Notes under the pieces: generated by a model
Databases searched by the model: none
What the model saw: the letters and a program-made list of their open reading frames with translations, nothing else
Told to the model about the DNA's origin: nothing
Program-made: the position numbers and the translations under genes
Source of the DNA: Myxococcaceae bacterium
GTDB taxonomy: Bacteria > Myxococcota > Myxococcia > Myxococcales > Myxococcaceae
Reading direction: 5' to 3'
Assembly: GCA_017881265.1 (NCBI GenBank)
Contig: JADGRA010000068.1
Coordinates: forward strand, 1 to 64,000
DNA: 64,000 nt
In this document: positions 52,164 to 60,048 of the stretch, piece by piece
How positions within the stretch are numbered: the stretch's first letter is position 1
Layout: the number at the start of each line of letters is the position of its first letter

Positions 52164-52835
52164 ATGAGACGCCAGTCCCGTCTCTTTGCCCTCGCCGAGC
52201 ACCTGCGCGCCCGTAGGACGGGGGTGAACGCGTCCGAGTTGGCGGAGCGCTTTGGGGTCGCCGTTCGCACCATCTACCGAGACCTGGACGCGCTCCGAGA
52301 AGCAGAACTCCCGGTGTCGGCGGAGCACGGCCGCGGCGGGGGCTACACGCTGGATAGGACCTACTCCCTGCCCCCGGTGAATTTTACCGCGCGAGAGCCG
52401 CCCTCTTCTCCGCCCTAGGCCGGTGGGCCATCGACGCGCGGCTGGTGCCCTTCACCCCGGACGCTGGGTTCAGCCCTCGACAAGGTGCGGGGCGCCCTGG
52501 CGGCCTCAGCCCAGCGGGAGCTCCTGACGTTGCTGCAGGAGCTCACCTTCGTGGGGATTCCGGCACACCCGGCAGCTCCCGGCGTCCGGGAGGCCGTCGA
52601 GGACGCCTGGTTCGAGCGCAGGCCCGTGCGCCTGCAGTACCGCGCCGCGGATGGCACTGCGTCCCAGCGCACCGTCCTCGTGCGGGGACTGACCATGGAG
52701 CGCTCGCTGACGCTGCTCCACTGTGAGGGACTCGACCGGGGCGAGCGTCGGTCCCTCCGCCTCGACAGGATTGTGCAGGCCGCCGTGGAAGCCGGCCCGC
52801 GGCGGTTTCGCTCCACCGACCGCTCGGATGTGTGA
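52164..52835 (+). pseudogene. WYL-domain transcriptional regulator with two compensating indels
   Basis: N-terminal winged helix: RLFALAEHLRARRTGVNASE, VAVRTIYRDLDALREAELPV. The frame shifts near 52403 (one G too few) and again near 52460 (CCCC for CCC). With both corrected, LFSALGRWAIDARLVPFTR leads into LDKVRGALAASAQRELLTLL and a WYL domain (YRAADGTASQRTVLVRGLTM). The two open pieces are in the same frame, as expected for opposite-sign indels. It would repress the divergent VOC gene. Confidence 0.75.
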
Positions 52836-52924
52836 ACGGCGGAACGCATCTCGCGGACCGGCACAGCACGCCCGTCAGCGCCGTGGCTGGACGGCTAGCC
52901 TTTTGCTCAAGTCCGCCCTCGCAC

Positions 52925-52960
52925 GTGACGCTTGACGCGTCACCTATTTGAGACCATTAT
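52925..52960 (+). promoter_or_regulatory. Promoter with palindromic operator
   Basis: GTGACGC (52925-52931), loop TTGAC, GCGTCAC (52937-52943) is a perfect 7-base inverted repeat. It contains the -35 TTGACG (52932-52937); CATTAT (52955-52960) 17 bases later serves as -10. Precedes the large lipoprotein gene at 52991. Confidence 0.4.
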
Positions 52961-52990
52961 AAGACTCTAGGTGGTATGGGGAGGGCGCCC

Positions 52991-55747
52991 ATGCGAGCGG
53001 GATTGTGGAGGAGGGTTGCCGCCGCTGGCGCGATGGTTCTCGCCGGGCTGGTCGCGGCGCAGTGCGGGGGTGGCGAGCCCCCCATCCGTCTCGCGCCAGG
53101 AAACCCGGACGGCGGACTCGACATCTCCGGGTACGCCGTGAAGGGCCCCATCTCCGGTGGCACCGTCACGGCTTACCGGTTGCTCCCGGACATGTCCCGG
53201 GGCGAACAACTCGCCAGCACCACCACCGACTCGAGTGGCTTCTTCGGGCTCTCCCTGCCCGCTTTCACAGGGGACGTCCTTCTCGTCGTCAACGGCGGGA
53301 GCTACCTTGAGGAGGCCCTTGTCGACGCGGACGCTGGCGTGCCGGGACCGACACTCACCGTCAACGTCGACTTCGTGGGCATCTTCCTCACTTACCAACC
53401 CGGGCAACCCGCCACGGCCAACATCACCCCCATCTCGCACCTGGCCTATTCGCTGGCCCGCTACCACGTCCGGAATCTCGGCGAGCCGTTGGCAAAGGCC
53501 GTCAGCGACGCCTTCACACACCTGGGCAGTCACTTCGGCAACGTCCCCGGCGTCGCGACGGACCTCGACTGGCGCACCGTTGTCCCGACTACCCTCGGGG
53601 CCGGGGACGGCGCGCAACTGACGGCTGCGCAGCGGGCTGCGCTGGTGCTCGCCGGCCTGTCCGAAGTCGCCGCCACCATCTCCAGCCGTGCCGCCATCTC
53701 CCCCGGAGGCCCGGTCAACGCCCTGTCGCTGCTGACGGCCCTGGCCGAGGACCTCGAAGCGGACGGCCTCTTCGACGGCCTGGGCACGGGAGGCCGTCAG
53801 CTGCTGCTTCCCGCGGGTGGTTCCGTCCGCCCCACCGGCCCAACTGCAACCGCGCTCGATGGGTCAACCGTCCGTCTTGCACTCGCCTCGGCCATTGCCA
53901 CCTTTGTCCGGTCTGGCAGCAACACCAGCAGCATCACCATCCCCGACGTCGCCGCCGTCACAGGCGCCCTAAGCGCCGATTCGGACACCTACCTCTTCAA
54001 GTCCCCTGGGACGCCTTTCGACGTCACACCGCCGAAGGTCACGGTCGTGTCGGCGCCGCCGCCCTACACCAACGAAAACGCGGTGAGCTTCTCGGTCGCG
54101 GCAAATGCAGGACCGAATTCGACCGGCGTTAAGGCGGTCATCGCGAAAACTGGCGACGGGACTGAACTCACCGGAGTCAATACGACAGGGAACGTGTGGA
54201 CGTTTTCCAACGTCCTTGCTGGCGGCGCTCAGCCGTACTTCGAGGTCTGGGCAATCGACAACACCAACAACTCGGGCGAGCAATTCCCCGTTGGGGACTA
54301 CCACCTGCGCCTGCCGTGTCTCCAGGACCAGGTCGCTCCCACCATTGTTCAGGACTTCAGCGTGCCGAGTTACCTCGATGAGCGCACGATGCAGCTCGCG
54401 AGCAATGCCGTTCCCGCTCAGTTCACTTGGCCAGCGAGCCTTCCAAGGGCTGTTGGGCCTGGTCCCGAAGCTGCCGTGTGGAAGAGTTCGGTCCGACTCT
54501 CGTGGGGAACAGCTCAGCCGACGGGGGAAAGCCTAGAGAGCCCCAATTCGAACAACGTGCCGTTCATCCAAATCGGTATTCCGTTTGAGGCAACCACCGA
54601 TGCTCCCATCGCCTCGGTCGCGTACAGCATCGCTGTCCAAGGCGGAGCCACCTCGAGAGGTTCGCTCATCGCCGCCCAAAAAATGCCTCAGGGCACCGTC
54701 TATTACTACCTCCCTTTGAGCCAAGAGACGATGCCTGACCTCGCTCACTCGTCCGTTAGCCCGCTCACGTTCAAAATTTCGATCACTGTGACGGACGCTG
54801 CAGGCAACGCAACCACGAACACGCTCGAGGACGCGACGAGCGGAGACTTTCTCTTTCACGTGATTGGCCCGCCATTCTACGTGGAACAGGACACAGCCTA
54901 CCCAGACGCCGGCGACACGAAGTCCGTCTACCCATTCGCCCTGGCCAACGGCACGTACCCGAGCAAGTTCGCTGGGGACAATGGCCGGGAGATTGCCCGG
55001 CAGGTACGCTTCGTCGTCTACAACCCCTACCCTGTCGCGGTGCCGTTCAGCACGGCCGTCCCGAGCTACCTGACCACGGGCTCGGAGGAGTGGGACGACT
55101 CCGTCTGGACCACTGGCAGCGTCGTCTGGGACGTGACTTCCCTCTGCGCCGCCGGGCCTCCCTGCGACCCCCAAGCGACGCAACCCCAGCCTTACGTGAC
55201 GACGCTCGGCAGCATGACCTACTCCTGCGAGGCCGCGAGCAGTCCCCAGAGTCAGAGCAACCCGCCCGCTGCCGTCTTCACCAGCCCCACGGGGGAACTC
55301 TCGGCCTGGCAATTCGGAGCGGAGGGGTTGCCTCCGGGCGGCTACAACGACCGAGTCGTGATTCCGGCTGCGCAGGGGAGTACCGCGGGAGCCATCGTCG
55401 TCTACGCCGGGCGCCCCTGGAGCTCTTTCGGCCTGCCCGCCTACTCCTTTGGCACCGACTCGAACCCCGACGGCGTCCTGCGCTTTTACCGCTTCATCCA
55501 GGACCTCTGGCAGCGCGGCGCGAGCCAGGGGACGGTCACCTGCAACTGCAGCATGGCGCCCCCAGTCTGTCAGCACGGAAGGCTGTACCAATTCCCGCAG
55601 CTGCGTTGGACCAAGGTCCTGAGTTCCGCGAGCGAGTCCTTTTCGGGCACGTGGACGTACCAGAGCTACGCGCCGCTCACGCCCACGACGGACCTCGGGG
55701 ATGGAGCACCGCGCTCCATCGGCGTCACTGGGGACGCGAGCTACTGA
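52991..55747 (+). CDS. Large multidomain lipoprotein
   Basis: 918 residues from ATG 52991, which has GGGGAGGG five bases upstream (ATG 52976 lacks one). The signal ends AGLVAAQC. A carboxypeptidase-regulatory-like beta domain (VKGPISGGTVTAYRLLPD, TTDSSGFFGLSLPAF) is followed by a helical region, then Ig/fibronectin-like parts (VTVVSAPPPYTNENAVSFSV, FKISITVTDAAGNATTN) and a Trp/Tyr-rich C-terminal domain. Characteristic of myxobacterial surface adhesins. No catalytic motif. First gene of a likely three-gene unit with 55855 and 56467. Confidence 0.75.
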   Translation: MRAGLWRRVAAAGAMVLAGLVAAQCGGGEPPIRLAPGNPDGGLDISGYAVKGPISGGTVTAYRLLPDMSRGEQLASTTTDSSGFFGLSLPAFTGDVLLVVNGGSYLEEALVDADAGVPGPTLTVNVDFVGIFLTYQPGQPATANITPISHLAYSLARYHVRNLGEPLAKAVSDAFTHLGSHFGNVPGVATDLDWRTVVPTTLGAGDGAQLTAAQRAALVLAGLSEVAATISSRAAISPGGPVNALSLLTALAEDLEADGLFDGLGTGGRQLLLPAGGSVRPTGPTATALDGSTVRLALASAIATFVRSGSNTSSITIPDVAAVTGALSADSDTYLFKSPGTPFDVTPPKVTVVSAPPPYTNENAVSFSVAANAGPNSTGVKAVIAKTGDGTELTGVNTTGNVWTFSNVLAGGAQPYFEVWAIDNTNNSGEQFPVGDYHLRLPCLQDQVAPTIVQDFSVPSYLDERTMQLASNAVPAQFTWPASLPRAVGPGPEAAVWKSSVRLSWGTAQPTGESLESPNSNNVPFIQIGIPFEATTDAPIASVAYSIAVQGGATSRGSLIAAQKMPQGTVYYYLPLSQETMPDLAHSSVSPLTFKISITVTDAAGNATTNTLEDATSGDFLFHVIGPPFYVEQDTAYPDAGDTKSVYPFALANGTYPSKFAGDNGREIARQVRFVVYNPYPVAVPFSTAVPSYLTTGSEEWDDSVWTTGSVVWDVTSLCAAGPPCDPQATQPQPYVTTLGSMTYSCEAASSPQSQSNPPAAVFTSPTGELSAWQFGAEGLPPGGYNDRVVIPAAQGSTAGAIVVYAGRPWSSFGLPAYSFGTDSNPDGVLRFYRFIQDLWQRGASQGTVTCNCSMAPPVCQHGRLYQFPQLRWTKVLSSASESFSGTWTYQSYAPLTPTTDLGDGAPRSIGVTGDASY

Positions 55748-55854
55748 AAAGTGCTGAACGAGGAAGGCCTGTGCACTGGACTGCGCGTCGGGGATGGGGA
55801 CGAGAGAGAGTCGAGCGGTCGAAGGGGCTGCCAGGCCAGGGCACTCGCTGCCGC

Positions 55855-56466
55855 ATGATGTTGGTAGTCGCAGGGCTTCTGAGCGCTGCGCCGGCACAGG
55901 CTGACCGCGGGGCGCTGAGCCTCGACGTCGGCGCGGGTGCAGCCGGGCTCAACCTTCCGGCCCCGTACGCCACCGGCGGTGGCAATACGGTTGGCGTCGG
56001 CTTCGAGACGATGGTGGGCCTCCGCTATGCCCTCACCAATGCGCTCGAGTTCACGGCCGCGGCGTATTTCGAACCGAACGTCACCTATGTCCACGACGGC
56101 GTCGGCGTTCAGGTGCCTGGCAACGCACGGCCTCTCCCTGGAACGGTGACGAACTCGCTGTACTTCGTCGGGGCTGTCGGAGGGCTGCGCTACGTCGGCG
56201 GCTCGGTGTGGAAGCTGGTGGTTGGGCTGGAGGCGGGTTGGTGCCACCGCGTCTACACGGGGGTGCGCTTCGACGGGAGCGCGAGCTTTCCGCTGCCGAG
56301 CTTCAGCACCAACAACTTCGTGCTGCAGCCCCTCCTCGGAGTGGAGTGGGCGTTCGCCGACCACTGGAGCGCGTCCCTCATTCCACGCTTCATGGTCCTC
56401 ATCGGACCCGACGCGACTCTGGGAGCATCACTCTTGCTGTCCATCTCTTACAGCTGGTTCCTCTAG
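55855..56466 (+). CDS. Outer-membrane beta-barrel protein
   Basis: 203 residues. MMLVVAGLLSAAPAQA is a signal peptide. A GTG at 55771 with AGGAAGG upstream is an alternative that adds a basic lead. The body alternates strands (FETMVGLRYALTNALEFTAA, SLYFVGAVGGLRYVGG, LLSISYSWFL) in an OmpA/OmpW-like barrel, ending in Leu after Phe. One stop-to-start step (GTG 56467) links it to the transglycosylase. Confidence 0.7.
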   Translation: MMLVVAGLLSAAPAQADRGALSLDVGAGAAGLNLPAPYATGGGNTVGVGFETMVGLRYALTNALEFTAAAYFEPNVTYVHDGVGVQVPGNARPLPGTVTNSLYFVGAVGGLRYVGGSVWKLVVGLEAGWCHRVYTGVRFDGSASFPLPSFSTNNFVLQPLLGVEWAFADHWSASLIPRFMVLIGPDATLGASLLLSISYSWFL

Positions 56467-57075
56467 GTGCTGGGCGGAAGCAAACGGGCAGGCAGTCTGG
56501 GGCGGCTGGTCGCGCGTCCACTTTGCCGGTCAACACTCGCCCTCGCGCTGCTCATGGTGGCACCGATTGGCAGCGCACAGCCTCGCCCGGGAAGCGCTCG
56601 ACCCATGGGGTGTTCCGGCTACCAGGGCGAAATTGCGGCGGCCGTCCTCGACGCGGCAGCTGTCTGGCCGGTGCCGGCGTCTCTCATCCGGGCGGTCATC
56701 CTACGGGAAAGTGCCTTCAACCCAGGCGCTCTGTCGCCGGCCGGGGCCATTGGCTTGATGCAGGTGTTGCCGTCCAATGCCCGCCGCCTCGGAATGACTC
56801 CCCAAGGGCTGTGGAATCCCGCGAGCAACATCCTCGCTGGGACGCGCATGCTGGCCGTCCTCCTCCAGCATTACCAGGGCGACGTCATCTCGGCCCTGGT
56901 GGCCTACAACGCACGTGCGCGCCGCCCATTTGCGCCGCTTCCCGAAAACCTGGAGACCCCCGGCTACGTCCGCGGCGTCTTACGCTCGTGGTCGGCTTTT
57001 CAGCGCTGCGAGGCGCAGGCCCGGGCGGCGCGTGCGCAGTCGGACCTTGGCGTTGGGGATCGCACGGACTCGTAA
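56467..57075 (+). CDS. Lytic transglycosylase (SLT, VirB1-like)
   Basis: 202 residues from a GTG at 56467, immediately after the previous stop. A signal (LALALLMVAPIGSAQP) precedes an SLT fold: RAVILRESAFNPGA carries the catalytic Glu, followed by GAIGLMQVLPSNARRLG, NPASNILAGTRML and VVAYNA-like LVAYNARAR. Cleaves murein glycan strands without water. VirB1-type enzymes open the wall for T4SS channels, and none is encoded inside the T4SS locus, so this is a candidate, though 11 kb away in another unit. Confidence 0.88.
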   Translation: MLGGSKRAGSLGRLVARPLCRSTLALALLMVAPIGSAQPRPGSARPMGCSGYQGEIAAAVLDAAAVWPVPASLIRAVILRESAFNPGALSPAGAIGLMQVLPSNARRLGMTPQGLWNPASNILAGTRMLAVLLQHYQGDVISALVAYNARARRPFAPLPENLETPGYVRGVLRSWSAFQRCEAQARAARAQSDLGVGDRTDS

Positions 57076-57092
57076 GGCAGATGAAGAAATAG

Positions 57093-57326
57093 CTACGGAC
57101 ACTCGCTCTGGGCCACCATGGTGCACGTGCCCGGGCTGGTGATGCAGCCCGGCTCCGTCGTCGGGGTCGCGCCACAGCAGGCCGTGAAGGCGGCCTGGAT
57201 GGGGCAGCTCCAAGAGCCCGAAGTCCCATTCCAGGTGTAGCAACAGATGTAGCTGTTCGAGGTGCTGTTGCTGCACCCGGCGGCGAATGCAGCTGCAACC
57301 AGTGCTGCGAGTCCCAGGCGGCACAC
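57093..57326 (-). CDS. Small Cys-rich lipoprotein
   Basis: 77 residues. From a GTG at 57326, VCRLGLAALVAAAFAAGC is a lipoprotein signal (an upstream ATG at 57386 is possible). The mature part has six Cys (YICCYTWNG, SCPI, ACCGATPT, GCITSPGTC) in a compact beta domain. Probably an outer-surface protein; function unknown. Confidence 0.6.
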   Translation of the reverse strand: MCRLGLAALVAAAFAAGCSNSTSNSYICCYTWNGTSGSWSCPIQAAFTACCGATPTTEPGCITSPGTCTMVAQSECP

Positions 57327-57425
57327 ATGCGTCTTCTCCCTCCCGGACGCAGAGCCTACTTGCCTCGGCGCCGCATCCACAGCCAAAGCCCACCTTCGTG
57401 CGCTGTGACGACTGGGTAACAGTCC

Positions 57426-57775
57426 CTACGGCTTCTCCAGGCTCACGCGGACCAGCACCAACTCGGAGCCGAAGGGACCATTGCCGTTCGGGCGGGAGTA
57501 GCTGACGTACAGCACCTGACCATTGCCCTCGGCAAGCTCGGCGTGCACCTGCGCGTCGTAGCTGATGCCACCCAGGCCCCGCCTGTCCGCCGTGAAGAGA
57601 CGGGTGGAATCAGACCAGGGGCCGACGAACTCCGGCGCCGTCCGTACCAGCACGTCATTGGACAAGGGAGCCGAGTAGATGGCCGTCCACCGCCCGAGGT
57701 AGCTGTTGTACTGCACCGAAAGGATGGAGGCGGCGTCGAGCACTGGCCACGTTGCGTGGACGCTGCACGGACCCG
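57426..57775 (-). pseudogene. C-terminal remnant of a DUF4185-like protein
   Basis: WTAIYSAPLSNDVLVRTAPE, GPWSDSTRLFTADRRG and SYSRPNGNGPFGSELVLVRV are the terminal blades of a DUF4185/glycosidase-like five-bladed propeller. The upstream portion should be three to four times longer, but the ABC-permease gene ends ten bases away. No start or ribosome-binding site is visible. A truncated fragment left by insertion or deletion. Confidence 0.55.
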
Positions 57776-57784
57776 AACGGCTCC

Positions 57785-58894
57785 CTATTCCGTCCGCCTG
57801 CGAAACAGCCAGGCTGCGACCGTGAGTGTCACCACGGCGATGAAGAACAACGGAACGGTACTCTTGACGACTTCGGCGAAGGGCATCGCCTTGAGGAACA
57901 CGCCACGGGTGACGACCAGGAAGTAGCGCAGCGGGTTGACGGTGGTGAGGGGCTGAAGCCAGGGCGGCATGTTCTCGATGGGAGTGGCGAAGCCCGACAG
58001 GAGCGTCGCGGGCGCGAGAAACAGAAACGCCCCGAGAATGGCTTGCTGCTGTGTGGCGCACAGCGAGGAGATGAACAGGCCGATGCCCGCAACCGCGGCC
58101 AGGAAGAAAAGCGCGCTCCCATAAAGAAGCAGAAGCGAGCCCCGGAGCGGGACGCTGAAAATGAGAACAGTGGCAAGCACGTACAGGGTGATGTGCGCCA
58201 GTCCAATCAGCATCGGTGGAATCAGCTTCCCCAGAAGGATTTCGGGCGTCCGCAGCGGGGCCACCATGAGCTGGTCGAAAGTTCCAAGCTCGCGTTCGCG
58301 CGCGACGGACAGCGCAGTCACAATCAACCCGATGAGTTGGGCCACGATGGCGATGAGGCCGGGCACGGTGAACCAGGTGAACGTCAGGTTAGGGTTGAAC
58401 CAGTTTCGCGGGACGACGCGCGGGGTGCTCGCCACGCGGTGAGAGCGCTCGTTTTCGTCAGCGACATAGGTGTTCACAATCGTGCCGAGGTACCCATTCA
58501 CGATTTGCGCCGCGTTCGACCGGCGTCCGTCGAGCATGAACTGGACGCTGGCTGGACGCCCGGCCACCAGGTCCCGCGAGAAGGATGGGCCGATGTGGAC
58601 GGCGCAGATAGCCTGTTGTTGGTCGATCGCTTTCTGGAGCGCCTTGGGGTCATGCACGGCGAGCACTGACCGGAAGGTGGGAGACCCCTCGATGCGGCGA
58701 ACGAGTTCCAGCCCTGACGCGCCCTCGTCGCGGTTGAGCACTACGAGGTCGACATTCTTCACCTCGAGCGTGGCCGCGAACGCAAAGACGACGAGCTGCA
58801 CCACGGGAGGACCCACCAGGATGAAACGGCTTCGTGGGTCGCGAAGCACCACCAGCAACTCCTTGACGATGAGCGCGAGGAGCCGGGCCCACAT
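57785..58894 (-). CDS. ABC-2 type permease of drug efflux operon (YbhR/YhhJ-like)
   Basis: 369 residues. Six hydrophobic segments: one near the N-terminus (FILVGPPVVQLVVFAFAATL), a long extracytoplasmic loop (about 45-185), then five at the C-terminus (GLIAIVAQLIGLIVTALSVA, LAHITLYVLATVLIFSVP). ARERELGTFDQLMVAPL is the ABC-2 signature. ATG 58894 overlaps the preceding permease stop. Pairs with the other permease to move drugs or lipids through the envelope. Confidence 0.9.
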   Translation of the reverse strand: MWARLLALIVKELLVVLRDPRSRFILVGPPVVQLVVFAFAATLEVKNVDLVVLNRDEGASGLELVRRIEGSPTFRSVLAVHDPKALQKAIDQQQAICAVHIGPSFSRDLVAGRPASVQFMLDGRRSNAAQIVNGYLGTIVNTYVADENERSHRVASTPRVVPRNWFNPNLTFTWFTVPGLIAIVAQLIGLIVTALSVARERELGTFDQLMVAPLRTPEILLGKLIPPMLIGLAHITLYVLATVLIFSVPLRGSLLLLYGSALFFLAAVAGIGLFISSLCATQQQAILGAFLFLAPATLLSGFATPIENMPPWLQPLTTVNPLRYFLVVTRGVFLKAMPFAEVVKSTVPLFFIAVVTLTVAAWLFRRRTE

Positions 58895-60048
58895 CACGCC
58901 ACCCGCTTCCTGGTCGTGCGCACGGCCAGGGCAAGGAACACCACGCCAAACAAGCTCATCGCCCCGACGTCGCGGAGGAAGAGCGGCCAGATGTCGCCCG
59001 CGACGAACACCGTCTGCAGACTCGGAATCAGCCACCGGCCTGGCACGAGGTTCGTAATCCACTGAATCACCCGGGGCATGGATGAAATCTCGAAGAGAAA
59101 GCCGGAGAGCAGAAACGTCGGCAAGAAGGCGGAGAGCAGCGCGAGCTGAGAGGCGAGAAACTGATTCTTGGTCGCCGCCGAGATGAGCAGCCCCTGACCG
59201 AGGGCCGGCAGGAGGAACGCTGCCGAGATGACGTACAGCGCAAGGACAGAGCCTCGGAACGGAACGTCGAACAACCACACCGCAACCAGCGCGCACAGGC
59301 TCATCGAGGCAAGGCCGAGAACGAAATACGGGATGATTTTCCCGAGAAGCAGTTCAATGGCTGTGACGGGCGTCGCCATCATCGCCTCCATGGTTCCGCG
59401 CTCCCACTCGCGCGCCACGACGAGCGAAGTGAGCAGCGTTCCGACCAGGGCCATGACGATGGCGATGGAGCCAGGGACCAGGAAGAAGCGACTCGAGAGC
59501 TCCGGGTTAAACCAGAAGCGCTCCTCCGAGCCAGAGGGACTCCTGACGCGCCCTGCCTCAACGGCTCGAGCCCGGGTCCAGACCCCCACGACGCCCTGCG
59601 CGTAGCCTTGCACTAGGGCAGCCGTGTTCGGGTCCGAACCGTCGACGATGACCTGCACCGCCGGCGTGGCAGAACGCTTCCACAGGTCCGCGTCAAAGCT
59701 CGCCGGGATGACGATGATGCCGCGCAGTTGGCCCGAGGTCAGGGGCTGCTCTAGCTCCCGACGGTCCGTTGCGACGTCCACCTCGAAGTACGGTGAGGCC
59801 TGGAAGGCCGCCAGGAGCCCGCGCGCCGAGGGAGTAGACCGCTCGATGGCCACCCCAATCCGCGTCCGCGTCGTGTCGAGCGACACGCCGTACCCGAACA
59901 AGAACAGCAAGATGAGTGGGAGGACGAACGCGATGAGGATGCTGCTCGGGTCCCGGAAAATCTGCCGCACCTCCTTCCGGATGAGCGCCAAGATGCGCCG
60001 CGCGCGCGCCCTGGCCGAATACGGACGCTCGCTCGACGAGGGCATCAT
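58894..60048 (-). CDS. ABC-2 type permease (YbhS-like)
   Basis: 384 residues. The N-terminus is cytoplasmic, then IAFVLPLILLFLFGYGVSLD, a large loop, and the ABC-2 signature AREWERGTMEAMMATPV, with four more membrane segments. Homologous in plan to the downstream permease, forming a heterodimer. The start overlaps the ATPase stop by four bases (ATGATG; the second ATG at 60045 is equally possible). Confidence 0.9.
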   Translation of the reverse strand: MMPSSSERPYSARARARRILALIRKEVRQIFRDPSSILIAFVLPLILLFLFGYGVSLDTTRTRIGVAIERSTPSARGLLAAFQASPYFEVDVATDRRELEQPLTSGQLRGIIVIPASFDADLWKRSATPAVQVIVDGSDPNTAALVQGYAQGVVGVWTRARAVEAGRVRSPSGSEERFWFNPELSSRFFLVPGSIAIVMALVGTLLTSLVVAREWERGTMEAMMATPVTAIELLLGKIIPYFVLGLASMSLCALVAVWLFDVPFRGSVLALYVISAAFLLPALGQGLLISAATKNQFLASQLALLSAFLPTFLLSGFLFEISSMPRVIQWITNLVPGRWLIPSLQTVFVAGDIWPLFLRDVGAMSLFGVVFLALAVRTTRKRVA

